Below, one piece after another: positions 1 through 11,340 of a stretch of 64,000 nt of DNA. A program made the translations under genes and the position numbers. The notes beneath the pieces were generated by a model. That model saw nothing but the letters and a program-made list of their open reading frames with translations. It had not been told where the DNA came from and did no database searches. This stretch comes from Reticulitermes speratus (taxonomy: Eukaryota; Arthropoda; Insecta; Blattodea; Rhinotermitidae). The stretch covers positions 32,980,033-33,044,032 of the forward strand of contig JAJKFL010000014.1 in the NCBI GenBank assembly GCA_021186555.1, given 5' to 3'. Position 1 is the first letter of the stretch. Each line of letters opens with the position of its first letter.

Positions 1-620
1 GGAAAGGATATAAAAAATAATACACTATAATGTCACGATATTTTTACATTACTGTTCACTTACAATCCTTCGTGCCCCATCTTTGCAGTCAGAAAGACAA
101 TTTTCAAGGCTCCCTCCCCGCATTCTGCCGCTCTGATAATCTGAAACGCCATCTTACAGATTCATTCTCTTCTCTCTTTTCTAGATGTTCGGTTTTTGAC
201 GTTTCCATTCTACGAAGAGACAATTCTGCTCGAATGATTTCAACACTTCGAAGAGAAGGGGGAGAAAATCGTCGATAAAAAATCCGTTTTAAACTATCAT
301 GAAGAGGGAAAACTTACTAAAATGTGGGCAGAGAAAATAGTTTGGGAACATGAATCAAAAGGGGAATGATGCAGAACGCGGGTGTATTTGAAGAACAGAG
401 TGGAGAAGAGAGAAAAAAAGAATCGTGTGTAAAGAAAAGCAAAAATCCGAAAAATTTTAGGCTACGTCAGGTGGAATGATGCGTGTTGTGTAGAGAGTAT
501 TGTCTGAAGAAAATCTTAGGTTGCCGTCTCGATATATTCAGGCCCAAGGATGGTGGCTTCAGTCCCTGACAAACCGCAGTGATTCTAAAGTCGAACTGAA
601 GAAAGAGGCACAGTGTCTGT
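1..620. other. Unassigned AT-rich sequence
   Basis: No gene, RNA or recognisable repeat seen. The open frame at 30-278 has no domain or splice context and I treat it as chance. Confidence 0.5.
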
Positions 621-845
621 AACACTGGGAACACGTGCAAAACCAGCAGGATAATGGAAAAATGGACTGTGAGGAACTGCGGGGAACACTTGCAAAGCCA
701 GAAGAATAATATGAAAATTAACTATGATGAACTGGGAGGAACACTTGCAGAACCAGCCGGATAGTATAGAAATTGAATTTGAGGATCTGGGACAAGCACT
801 TGCAAAATCAGCAGGATAATACAGACATAGATCGTGAAGAACTGG
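621..845. repeat. Minisatellite, about 55-bp unit, 4 degenerate copies
   Basis: The motif GGGAACACNTGCAAAACCAG, followed by CAGGATAAT and a GAGGAACTG-like segment, recurs at about 627, 682, 737 and 792, a regular 55-bp step. Copies differ by substitutions, so the array is old. No coding potential is apparent. Confidence 0.75.
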
Positions 846-3574
846 CTTTAAGGTAACGGACTGATTTCAGCGTTCTCAGGATGCTATTTGAAAATGGGTG
901 GTGAATTTTTGGGTTCCTTGAAAAAATAATTTCTTTTTACCAGCCGAGGGACTATAAACTTACCAATGAGGATTCGGAAGGCTCTAGTTAGCTATATTCC
1001 TACCTAATCACTTCACATTACATTAGGTCTATGCACGTTTATGTGAAAAGAGGATTGTGAGTCTAGCCTCCCATTGTGCTTTCACTTTAAACACTGGTAA
1101 AAAATAGCATGTAAAATTAAGTGAGATTTGAGGTTATACTGGAGGTATATAAATCAGAGTTTACACTTCCTTGCACTGAAGATGAGGGCATCCGGTTCCT
1201 ACAAATCCTTGCTCCAGTCACCCAAACTACACAGTATCATACTTAGAAGACTGTAATCTTGGCATGCAATCAAATCACTTGTTATCAAGGAAAGTATTTC
1301 AAGCCTAATTATCTGGTAAGAAGTGTAATAACCAATGTAAATATGGCGCTCTATAGACTGTTTGAAAATGAAGTAATTTCTTTGAACAGCAACATTTTTG
1401 TGAAAAAATACGAGACTAAACGTGAAATCACAGGGTGATTAAAATGTGCGGCAGAAGTTAAATAGTGAATAGTTGACATTTTTAAATAAAACGTATAATA
1501 CTGCAGGATGTACGTCAATAAATGAAGCTCAACCACTCAGCATTGTAGGCTTTCAGGTATCTTGTTTAAGATTTACTCTGGGGAAAGAGTTCCCGATGCA
1601 TGTTGGATTGAAGTCTGGATGTATCCCAGAAGACATTGTGGAGAGGAGAATAATTTCTGCCGTAGTCGGGAATTGAATTTCAATTTCCAGGTCGTCCTGC
1701 TCTTAGCTGAGTGAGGACGCCCGTGATAAGAAGCGAATCCCCGATGAAGGGACAGGAAAATGAAGCTGGAAGTCGCCTTCATATAGCAAATTGCTTAAAA
1801 CTGCGTTGAGCTCTACCGCCACCTCCCTCCCTCCCCGTACATCTTTATGCTTTGGTGCTAAACGCTGTAAGGTCCAGTGGATACTTTATGTACTTTACGC
1901 ACCACAAAGTTTAGCATTAAAAATTTTGCATTCTACCCACAGAGTGCCTTTGGGTTTTATGTGGATCCCATAACAAACGGCGATTATTTCCTGATTGATT
2001 TGCGTAACCGAGAAGAAATGTGTTTACTGCGCGGGACGAACTAAATCTGTAAATATAACTTGGATCAGTTTTTGATCTTTAAAGAATCACTTAAGTATAG
2101 AGACATTTCTTTAGCTTTACCTTTATGAACACAATTGAGTTAATAAGCAATAAGAATAGTTCTGTTGTTGTTTTCTGTACTGCAATACATGGTACTTCAA
2201 TTTCTGTAATAGCTGTTCCGTTTGGTGTGTAAATATCACACAAGTTCTCTGTAAAAACCCAACGATGTAGTTCGAGTGCTTTTTGGTCACACTATGTCTG
2301 CAGAACGTTTTCTTAGAACCTGGAGTATTAAATTACTTGAGAAAATTGCGTATCGTTAGCTCACCTATCTTGCGAGGACGAAATTACCTGTTAATGGGAT
2401 CTCAAGGAAATACGATCAAGGAAATATTTTGTCGCCCAGTTTGAACACAATTACTTATGTGGAAGTAACACTAAGAATGCAAAACAGGCTTACAGTAAGA
2501 ACGTGGCTGTGTCTGTGTTAGGGGCCTGCATATTTTTAGAAGTGTTGAAATTCCGTTCCATTTTCAATTTTTAAAACAGATTATAAAATTCCTCTGTCGT
2601 CACTGTTTCCTTCCTGCTATTGTCTCTACCTGATGCTGAAAACATAATGCATAAAGCGATCTACATCCAAAACTGTCTCCTCTCTGTGCAACCATGTGCG
2701 GTTTAATAAATAAAACCATTTTTATTGCTTACAAAACTAATCACCATGTGGAGGCACGACTGTACACAATATAACAGTGGTGTGATGTAGCATCCTGTGA
2801 TTTTTGATGGACATAGGCCAAATAAAAAAAATATAATACACCCAATAACTTTAACTGTAGATCGCGAAGTTTAATTGAAATACGTACAGAAGAATATTTT
2901 CGGACGTTATCTACCCACTGTGCTTCAGTTTCATTACTTGCATTCGTGCAGAGTAGACGTGATCACAGTAGTACAGTTGTGACTATTAAGATTCATGGTC
3001 TTCTACACTTTGACGGCTTATAGTTTGATAATTATCAAATTTTTGAAGAGATCTGCTACAAAGTCTACTCTGAAGATGCAGATAACGTGTTCTTTTGTAC
3101 CGTTAATACTGTTATCTCAAACTGCACGGCCTCATAACACACAAGACCGTAATCTTAATAATATTTGCCTTGTTTACGATATACGTTCATATAACACCGA
3201 AGTGTACAGAGAGAGGCATATTGTATTCAGCCGTTCATGAATTCATTGATTTTAAATAAGACCATATTGGCTTTTGGTAACTGAAATGGCTTCCATGCAT
3301 TCCTGCTTCTAGTTCAGTGGTCGAGATAGTGTTATCGATTTCTGTACTTTGTATGGAATAGGTTTTCATGGAATGGTTGACAAGTGCAATTTGCCTGTTG
3401 TGTCGAGAATATGTCACATAAAGCAAACACAAATAATACATATAAATTATTCGCCTTATTTAATCTATTGTTTTTGTTTTGTTAATGTATTGTAATTTAA
3501 TGATACGCTCTGCCATATTGATTACCTGTATTTGACACGATGCTGAGCTGCTTCATTACATATGCGTTTTGTGG
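846..3574. other. Unassigned sequence, no gene seen
   Basis: About 2.7 kb of AT-rich DNA with only short unrelated open frames in all six frames. I could not link any part to the SINE, LINE or DNA-transposon families seen elsewhere in the window. Introns or diverged repeats are possible. Confidence 0.45.
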
Positions 3575-3765
3575 TTCTCACAGCGGCGAGTCGTGTACTT
3601 TGTTAGATTGATAGTAGCCTTTCGGAGGGAAGTGTTACCTCCATTTTCAGAGTAGGAGATTAAACCGACTCTGAAGGTGGAAATACCGAGATTATCCGAA
3701 ACACTGATACCCGTCTAACAAACTGCACGGCGTCAAATTCCAGAAGACAGGAGTCTTCGATTTAA
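3575..3765. mobile_element. Foldback element of the GAAACGTCGG family (copy F1)
   Basis: Two inverted arms face each other. The left arm carries TTTCGGAGG...CCTCC then TTTTCAG. The right arm carries CTGAAGGTGG...TCCGAAAC, followed by the family's outer motif GCACGGCGTCAAATTCC. The hammerhead-like core is decayed in both arms (CUGAAAA on the left, CUGAAGG on the right). Confidence 0.6.
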
Positions 3766-3829
3766 CACAAATTCGGTTCTAAGAACCTGCTTCCAATTGC
3801 TAGTTATCTAAGAAATTAACTATCAAAAT

Positions 3830-4178
3830 GAGGAGCTCCATGATTTGTACATACACCTCACCAAATATTATTCGAGTGATCAAGTCCAGGAGAACGAGAT
3901 GGAAGGGGAATGTGGTGCGTATGGGAAAGAAGAGACATGCGTAGAGGGTTTTAGTGAGAGGACCTGAACCACTTGAGGACCTAAGCATAGACAGGAAGAT
4001 ATTATTAAAATGGATCTTAATAGGGTGGGAGGGTACAGACAGGATTAATCTAGCTGAGGACACGGACACGTGGCGGACTTTTTTCAACTTTAGAATTTCG
4101 TAAACCGTTGGAAATTCCTTGACTAGCTGAGAAAAGTTTGGCATCTCAATAAGGACACTTCCATTGAGTTAGTAACTG
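3830..4178 (+). mobile_element. Non-LTR retrotransposon 3' end (LINE-tail copy L1)
   Basis: Broken reading frames give RMGKKRHA, RVLVRGPE, then RKILLKWILIGWEGTDRIN and LAEDTDTWR. This is the C-terminal tail of an insect reverse-transcriptase protein; intact relatives read roughly GHVxRMGxKRxAYRVLV...DWIDLAQDRDxWR. It ends in TTCCTTGACTAGCTGAG and an AGTTAG-like tail. Related copies lie near 11.2, 44.1 and 47.5 kb. Only the end of the protein is present, with stops and frameshifts, so it is a dead 5'-truncated insertion. The clade cannot be settled from this fragment. Confidence 0.7.
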
Positions 4179-5400
4179 ACCAACAAACCGCGCTTTCTAC
4201 TAACGAATTAAATAACTAATCATAAGTTTAAACAGAGCTAACATAATCCTCGACCATTGCCATCCACATCTCATCTTGCCGTATACGTTACCAGCATCCA
4301 ATATACTGTTACGTGCCTCCCTAGTTGTCTCCACGCAGCGCGTTTCCCACCAAAGTTCAGTACACCCGATTCATGTCCTCTTCACTACTGTTTCTACACA
4401 GTCTGTGAGGCCCACTCAACCTCATATTCAAAGAGTACCGGCGTCTGCTTCTCTGGGAGCAAAGAGGCCGGGGCGTGGACCTGAAAATTTATGTTTATTT
4501 CTTGCCGAGGTTATGAAAACCTCGTCAAGGTGTGGTGCTTGATTAAGCGCAAGTACATTTTGCCTTCAAACAAACTGAACCACGGAAATAAAGTGCTATT
4601 GCAGACAGGTACACTTTATGCACAGTCATTGGGATTACTGTAGGAAAACATTCCAAAAAATGTAAATTGGAATGGAGTGTAAAAATAATTTTAAAGAAGA
4701 GTAAATTGTCAAACATGTCATTTAGATAGTTTACTTGTGGTTTATCTCGCAGTGTTATGTAAATCAGCCTGTTTAGGTTGATGGCAGGATGACTGGTGAA
4801 GGATGATGGATGTGGAAGAAAACGGTCGTGGCTTAACAGACGTAGTCTGTGGGCATTTTCCTGGAGCGACTAAGGAAACCCGATAGACTATGAACATTAG
4901 TCGCGATAGCCGGGATTCACAGTGAAACCTTGGAATATAAGTCTTAGAGGGTTATCAGTACACCAGCCAGTTTCCCATACAACTAGTGGAGTTAAATTAC
5001 AGGAAGAAACTACAGCTACGCACGTTACTGTAGACAACAAAGGGAACGTGCACAGCATGTAGCCCACATAGGTAAACAAATATACATCTCCATAACAATA
5101 GTGCAGGCTTGCAACTGCAGAAATGTAAACAAGAACCAGATTGTATCGTCAGTTTCAGCAAAACGAAACGCTTAGCGCATCATTTCATCATTCTGTGCGG
5201 TAATTATACATGGAAAGAAAATTACGTGATGTGATATTTGGTGGTGATGTAAATAGTGTCGGAGACATTGTTACAGTTCAAACTCGCCTTTCACAGAACT
5301 CTACAAAGCACACTGTGAAAACGCTTTGCGGTTTGTAACTATATCATTACAGTCACAATTAATGGTGAGAGCCGAGATGCATGTCATTATAATTACTGTC
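4179..5400. other. Unassigned sequence with one small hairpin
   Basis: No gene seen. At 4501-4529 a short hairpin pairs CTTGCCGAGGTT with AACCTCGTCAAG across a 4-5 nt loop. The overlapping frames at 4257-4542 show no family signature. Confidence 0.4.
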
Positions 5401-5405
5401 ACACG

Positions 5406-5645
5406 GGCTGGTCGGCCGCAGAAACGTTTGCTCGATTCCCGGGAGGTACAGGAGGACTTTATCCTCTCCAAAACGGCAGACCGGCTCCGAGGCCTATCTG
5501 ACCCCATCTCCAATGGTTACGGGAATTATTTCCCCAGAGATAAAGCGGTCGAAGTATAAATCTGACCGCTTTATTCCGTATAATGGCGAAATTAAGGATG
5601 CACGGAGCTAGACCTCCACTCTCCGTCTTCATGCCGTAGTGCTTA
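5406..5645 (+). mobile_element. tRNA-derived SINE, family C
   Basis: The head ends in a B-box-like GCTCGATTCCCGGGAGG. The body shows the family landmarks: CTCTCCAAAACGGCAGACCGG, a GGGAATTATTTCCCC segment, AAAGCGG, then a tail with CTCCACTCTCC...TCATGCC. At least eight other copies occur here on both strands. Transcription would be by RNA polymerase III, with LINE machinery needed in trans. Confidence 0.6.
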
Positions 5646-5994
5646 ATTAAACACAAAGCCAACTTTACATGTACCTCACTAGATACTGCCGTAACATTCA
5701 CTTTAGAGACCTACATTGCGCAGGTTATAACTCAAGTCATCACTTTAGATCCAAAATATTTATATCGGTTGCTGAGTTATTTGTAACTTTTCTAAAATAT
5801 TGAATACTACATGGATCGGGTGTCGCCAATTTCCACATTTTGCAGATCCCTGTGGTTGAACGGTCGGGAATTTCGACGTTTACAAAATTTTCTACAACTG
5901 ACAGCATGTAGCAACTGCTGGAAACTTGTTTGCATTCCACAGTAAATATTCTGTTAGAATTTTTTCCTTCGTTTCAAATTCTTACGGATTATAC

Positions 5995-5997
5995 GAG

Positions 5998-6028
<31 letters not shown>

Positions 6029-6030
6029 TA
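5995..6030. repeat. (TA)n microsatellite, left of a SINE
   Basis: Almost pure TA dinucleotides immediately upstream of an antisense SINE-A, matched by another AT run on the far side. Confidence 0.9.
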
Positions 6031-6036
6031 TCTTCA

Positions 6037-6258
6037 TGGCTGGACAGACCTACGTGGGCCTAGACCTCCCTCATTGTTGAGGTTTCGAGCTCACATTCAG
6101 ACACACCACACTCGGTAGGACTCTTCTGGACGAGTGATCGGCCCGTCGCAACACTCACAAGAGACAGACATCCATGTTCCCAGCGGGATTCAAACCCGCA
6201 ATTCTAGCAAGCGAGCGGCCGCAGACCCACGCCTTAGACCGCGCGGTCACCGGGATCA

Positions 6259-6261
<3 letters not shown>
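6037..6261 (-). mobile_element. tRNA-derived SINE, family A (copy A1)
   Basis: On the minus strand the element starts GGCTGATCCCGGTGACCGCG, continues through CTAAGGCGTGGGTCTGCGG and the B box GGGTTTGAATCCC, and ends in GGGCCTAGACC-type sequence. It matches copies at 16.0, 29.1, 40.2 and 61.8 kb. It is bracketed by AT dinucleotide repeats on both sides. Confidence 0.8.
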
Positions 6262-6318
<57 letters not shown>

Positions 6319-6358
6319 TATACACATATGTGTGTGTGTGTGTGTGCGTGTGTGTGTT
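6262..6358. repeat. Compound (AT)n-(AC)n-(TG)n microsatellite
   Basis: A run of AT, then CA, a short spacer, then TG. The CA and TG blocks can pair, giving a hairpin. The 84-100 aa frames through it (YIYIYI, HTHTHT, VCVCVC) are low-complexity artefacts. Confidence 0.9.
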
Positions 6359-6955
6359 ATTTTTAAAGGCAAGTCATCACCATATGTACAGACGACTTCT
6401 TTCGTCATGTTTTCTTGGTTCGTGGTGACTTACTGACTCTTTATGCTAAGGGTTTTCAAGTTATTGTGCTTTAAACATACCTCCCACCCTGCTGCCGTCT
6501 GATTCACTGTGTTGTATTAAGCGTATGCTCGATACTCTGTTGTTTCTTCTGCCTCAGTGCATACCTCACAGAGAACACAGCAACAATGGTAACCATGGCA
6601 ACAAAGTGTGACCCACATCAAGTGTGGGAGTTTCATGCCAAATATGTGTATATGTATACACGAGCAAACATAAATACATGATTTACCAACGAAATATGAG
6701 AAGATTCAACAGTCTGCCAGAATTACAGCTGACACTAGTGGTGTTAAGCTCACACAGTCCAAATCCCATGTAAACAACTGTACAGCCGAATCTTCGGCTG
6801 ATCGAGAAATGATCTCTGCCTCTGTGGAACACAAGGGTAAAACTACTGTGTTCAAAAGAGCGCTCCACAGAACCTTATCCGGAGGCACTTCGTTACTGTA
6901 CTCAGCTCTTAACCCCTTTCCTTACAGGAGCATTTGAATGTGATCCTGACGTACC
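6359..6955. other. Unassigned sequence
   Basis: No gene, RNA or family repeat recognised; frames are short and unrelated. Confidence 0.4.
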
Positions 6956-7245
6956 GTGATTGAGGCGGTTGGTCACAGGCCTTTCACCGCGGAAGCCCTG
7001 ACTCGATGCTAGTCCACGTGGTGTTTGGTTTGGACAGACATCGGAATAAATTTTTCTGCGAGTATTTGTGCCTTGCTGTCAGTATCAGAGCGGCGGTGGG
7101 GCCCACACTGCCTCATGTACAATGGGTCATTTCCGGGGACAAAGTGGCTAGGGCGTGGCTTTAACCATCCACTCCCATCTAGTGCCGAAGTTAAAGAAAG
7201 AGTAGAGCTATAACTCTGCTCTCCCTCTGTGCCTTCATGGCAAGT
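6956..7245 (+). mobile_element. Chimeric-looking SINE: family B head, family C tail
   Basis: The first 75 bases (GGCGGTTGGTCACAGGCC, CACCGCGGAAGCCCTGACTCGAT) match the tRNA-like head of family B. From about 7087 the sequence matches the family C body and tail (GGCCCACACTGCC, GGGGACAAAGTGGC, CACTCCCATCTAGTGCCGA, TAGAGCTATAACTCTGCT). Either one SINE landed next to or in another, or the families share exchangeable modules. B box is weak. Confidence 0.5.
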
Positions 7246-7574
7246 TATAGGGTGAACATTACCTTTTAGCTGTCAATATCATTCCACCAATGCTCTGTAC
7301 TTACTGTCTATCACCGACGCTATATATTGCTAAATATCAAAATATTATTCTCCGCTAAAATTGTAGGTTTTAAAATGGCTTCAACGAAACTTTGCTAACT
7401 AACCATGAGACGGTACGGAGTCATAATTATTAGACCATCATTTAAATAATAATTTTTCCACAACACTTTCGCCGCAACAACATAAATGCAGGCCAATGAA
7501 GAATCAAGAATTGTAGGCACTGAATTTGGAAAGTGTGTCTAATAACAGGTAAAGTTGGTACTATGCACGCCATA

Positions 7575-7795
7575 TGTGGGAATGGAGGTGTAGCTCCACT
7601 CATTCTTAACCTCAGTACTGGATGGAGGTGGTCATCTTCACGGCGCAGCCGCTTTACGCACGGCGAAATTACCTCCAGTATCCACTGAATGGGAGCCTGG
7701 GTGTGACCCTAAGCCAGTCCGGAGGCTTCGAAGGATAGAAAAATAGCTAACCATACAGGATTCGAACCCAGGATCATCCAACTGGTAGCTTAGTT
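7575..7795 (-). mobile_element. tRNA-derived SINE, family C
   Basis: Minus-strand copy: an internal B box appears on the plus strand as GGATTCGAACCC (7759-7770). Tail landmarks are TGTAGCTCCACTCATTCTTA and ACTGGATGGAGGTGGTCA. Similar in layout to the minus-strand copies at 24.2 and 48.9 kb. Confidence 0.65.
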
Positions 7796-8345
7796 ACTTT
7801 TCTTCAAATTATAATACATGTATTTGTTATTATTCTAATAACCAAATGAAATCCTCTCTGTGGTCGAAGGTTGCGTTATTTGTATTTAAAAACGCATTAA
7901 GCCTACTTAAATTTAGCGTGTTATAAAATTAATGTATAATATACATTAATATTATTATATATGAAAATACAGAATGATGCAGGAAATATGCCAAAGTTCG
8001 TGCTTACAGTTGTGAAATAATTTGAGTAAAGAAAGTCGCTATTAATTTTGTGAAATTCCGAGACTTTAGGGAATCATGGCACTTTGAAATATATATCTAT
8101 ATACATTGAAAATCATTTTGTAACATATTATTAACCATTACAGCACGTTGTATGTACCAGTTGCCGTAGCATCAGGAAAATATACACTTGCCTACAACAG
8201 TGAATGTGTGTGTTTCATAAGTTTCTCGTCATAATTCCCTAACCGGAATTAACAAATTGGTCTTCGTAGATGAGACAGGTTTTATTCTCTGCGTGATAGG
8301 AACTCTCTCCTTACATACAATAGACAGGGATTTCAGTCCTCAAAG
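7796..8345. other. Unassigned AT-rich sequence
   Basis: No gene seen. A short palindrome (ATTAATGTAT/ATACATTAAT) lies around 7928-7950. Confidence 0.4.
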
Positions 8346-8348
8346 GTC

Positions 8349-8568
8349 GTGCTCAGGCTGTTAATCGTCGTACTTTCATCATAGAGGCCCGATTTCGATC
8401 CCGCTCCATGTCGTGGGAGATATTTTGAGGACAGTGGCACTCGGACAGGATTCTCTCCGATGACTTTGGGGTTTCCCTGCCAGCATCATTCCACTAATGC
8501 TCCATAGTCATTTTCATCTTAATATTCCTCTTACCACAACGACAAGCGGGCGAAGCCTGCGAACCGTC
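8349..8568 (+). mobile_element. tRNA-derived SINE, family B (copy B1)
   Basis: The head has GCTCAGGCTGTTAATCGTCG and the B-box-like GATTTCGATCCC. The body has CACTCGGACAGGATT, and the tail CCAGCATCATTCCACTAATG, then GACAAGCGGGCGAAGCCTG. The tail matches 57.5 kb (plus) and 31.9 kb (minus). Confidence 0.75.
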
Positions 8569-9765
8569 AAACACAGCAGTGCTCTTGGACAGAAATGTGT
8601 CTTCACGTTGTTTCAATTATTAAAGTGTTAAAAAATCAACAACTCTTTCTTCTATTTTACATTAGAGTTATTGTGAAAGTTTCCAATAAACCCCCTTAAG
8701 TCTTTACTTTTCCTTCAGACTGCCATGACTCCGTAAACTTTTAAAATTTTACGCGTGTTAATAGGACGTTTCTCTGCTCGTATTCACTTTATTAATGCAC
8801 CCACACAGTTTGGTATACTACTCACTGAATTATCCTGTATATTAAAAAATTGTGTATATATGAAACGTTTGGCAATAGAGGGCCAAGTTACTGAAGAAGA
8901 AGGTGGATGTGAAATATGGGTGAGTATCCTGTACTCGTCCACTGCTCGATAATATACTGCTGCGTGGGATGGAGGGGCATGTGTGTGGATATGCAGGTCG
9001 AACTGTAGCTACTTGAAGACCTTACATATGAGCCATATTGACAGCGCAGTTTTTAGAAGAGGCTATAATTCGTGGTGTTATTACGGACCAGAGGGCCAGT
9101 AGATTGTCGATGTGGGGTTGACACTTGCATCTCTGTATACATCAGGGCTGTACAGGTAGGTAAAATAAGGTGCTTGGTTTATTTAACCATTTCTCTGTTA
9201 CAAAAGAAATTTCTCGTTCATGAACATTACATTTCTCTGGTAAAAATAACTTTGATATCTAACAATCTCAGAGAAAAACTGATTTGAGTGGAGCAGATTG
9301 TGAAGCTTCAGTACTTAATCTGTAAGCTGAGACTAACAGAAAAACAAATATGTACTATAACATATGGCTAAAGGCTTCCTGTTCTGTCATTGTGTTATTT
9401 GCACTCAGATGTGGGTGAGATTGTGGATGAAGTCTAAATATGTCAGCAGAGGCAGCCTACGGTATCGGTAAGTATCTTTGTCTGAAGAGAAGAATTGGTA
9501 GTAGTTCAGCAGAGTACCAGAAGATGGCAGCAAACGCTTTCTGTTCTCTCATTATGTGTGTAATTGATATCGGAGGTGTTAGTAGTTACGGATAGGATCG
9601 GACGCAGCAAACGCTTTCTATTCTGTCGTTATGTACATTTTTAACATTGAGCTTTCGTAGTGGGTATGAACAAGACCAGAATATTCAGGGAATTTCTTCT
9701 TATTCTGCCATTATGTGACGCTGTATAATCAAAAAACTTGAAAGGCCATTTCAGTGCGAGATGTT
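8569..9765. other. Unassigned sequence with loosely repeated phrases
   Basis: No gene seen. Between about 9360 and 9720 the phrases CTTTCTRTTCTSTC and ATTATGTGT recur three to four times at irregular spacing, possibly a very degenerate minisatellite. Confidence 0.35.
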
Positions 9766-10027
9766 GGGGTTTTCATGGTGATGTTGAGGAAGATTCAAGT
9801 CTTTTGGGATGTTACGCCATGTCGATTGGTGAATAGTTACCGACGTTTCGGAAGAGCGTTGTGCCTCCTCCTTCAGGGTCACGCTGTCAAGCATTCCAAT
9901 AAGAATCATAGATTGCTTGACCATGAAGATGGAGGCACTACGCTCCTCCGAAACGTCGGTAACTACCTACCTGTCGACACGGCGTAACATTCAAGGAGAC
10001 TTGACTATTAACACCGCTGTGAAAACT
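9766..10027. mobile_element. Foldback element of the GAAACGTCGG family (copy F2, best preserved)
   Basis: Inverted arms: the left starts GTTTTCATGGTGATGTT and contains GATGTTACGCCATGTCG and GTTACCGACGTTTCGG. The right mirrors it with CCGAAACGTCGGTAAC, CGACACGGCGTAACATTC and CACCGCTGTGAAAAC. Plus-strand translation gives WDVTPCRLVNSYRRFG, a phrase that recurs in arthropod gene predictions but is repeat-derived. It contains no transposase. Each arm has a hammerhead-like core, listed separately for the right arm. Confidence 0.8.
9920..9960 (+). ncRNA. Hammerhead-ribozyme-like motif in right arm of F2
   Basis: Reading 5'-3': stem I ACC, core ATGAAGA, T, stem II GGAGG, a 9-nt loop, CCTCC, then GAAACGTC and stem I GGT. 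Known type I hammerheads need CUGANGA, GAAA and NUH. Here only the first C is changed (C to A) and NUH is GTC. Stem I is just 3 bp unless flanking pairs extend it. Probably an inactivated ribozyme. Confidence 0.5.
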
Positions 10028-11149
10028 TCAAGTCTCGAATTAAAACGGCGTTTGAAATATCTATGAATCAAATTGCTTTTGGAGTTAAGTCTTTGATTTG
10101 CCTCTTAATAATCCTCTTCACTCCGTTCAGAGTGGAAAGTAGGTCAAAGTGTCAGTACGATAAAGAATTGGAAGTTTTGATACTTTGAGAAGTTAACTTT
10201 TCGAGAATATTGCAGAAATTGGTAATGAAATTACGTGATGAGAGCTTAACATCCGGCTGGAAATTAAATATGATTTTATTAATAGTAGGGCTGAAGAGAA
10301 TTCCTTTAACTAATCCTATCAACAAAATTAGTATTTTGCTCTACCTACATCTTCACTTTTAGTTTCTGGGTTACGTAACAATTCTTTTCAACTTAAGATT
10401 TCATCTGTTTTTAACCGTGGGTTTCGCATACGGGCAGGTATAAGTGAAGCTTCATGGGGGTGCACGAGATAAAGCACACATCTAAATGGCCTAAAATCGT
10501 CTTGACAACTTTCTATTGTGGAACATTTTCTGTGCCTGGAATAGATGCAGTTTATTCAAAATGAAGTTTGACTTTGTTTTATGCATAAAAATTTGAAATG
10601 AAAATTATGTCGCCTGTGGAAAGGATTATTTTAAATTTGACCCTGAGACCAAGGATTGCCAGGAGTTTCACTCCCAGACCGAGAGGTGAGTGAAGTTTCA
10701 CTTTTAGAGGAAGGGGTACCGGAAGTTTCACTGGGATACGTGAAGATTCATTCCGAGCCCAATTGGGTGAGTCAGTGGAAAGGAATAAATATGCTGGAAT
10801 AAATTATAGAGTCGCATAATAGAGAGAATTAATGATGAACTTAAAGAATGTGGAATGAAGCTGTCGTTGCCTACATTAATGTATTTAGAAATAAGTCGAA
10901 ATCACCTAGTTAAAATGTTCAAAATACATTTCGCAATTTGAAACCATGGCCTATGAAATGCAGCGCGAATGCCCTAGCTAATTATGGACATCCTAATTAT
11001 ACATGACTACACAAATTGACCGACTATTACAAAACTGGGTGTAATACCTCAAGTAATTTAGGCCACAACTTAGTAAGATTTAATATATTGTCATATATTT
11101 CAACTTTAGAACGTGTCAAATTATTATTATATAATTAACTAACTAACTA
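10028..11149. other. Unassigned sequence
   Basis: No gene seen. At about 10640-10760 the phrase AGTTTCACT recurs three times at roughly 30-40 bp, too degenerate to call a tandem array. Confidence 0.4.
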
Positions 11150-11340
11150 ACTCCATGGAGCAGAGTCCTTGAGAAGATAACAGGTCGTCAGCTAGTCAAG
11201 AAATTCCCCGCGTTTTATGGAACCCGAAGGTTCATTACCGCACTCACAAGAGCCCGCCACCTGTCCCTATCCTGAGCCATATCAATCCAGTCCATGCACC
11301 CCCATCCCACTTCTTGAAAATCCATTTTAATATTATGTAT
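11132..11340 (-). mobile_element. Non-LTR retrotransposon 3' end (LINE-tail copy L2)
   Basis: The minus strand translates nearly without interruption as [37 protein letters not shown], stop, NAGNFLTS. It ends in a (AGTT)n/(TAAC)n simple-repeat tail at 11132-11152. It is the C-terminus and 3' UTR of the family seen at 3.8, 44.1 and 47.5 kb, heavily 5' truncated. Confidence 0.75.

Noticed and set aside
9754..9987. 77-aa protein WDVTPCRLVNSYRRFG...
   Set aside because: Part of a dispersed foldback repeat; the frame is broken differently in every copy.
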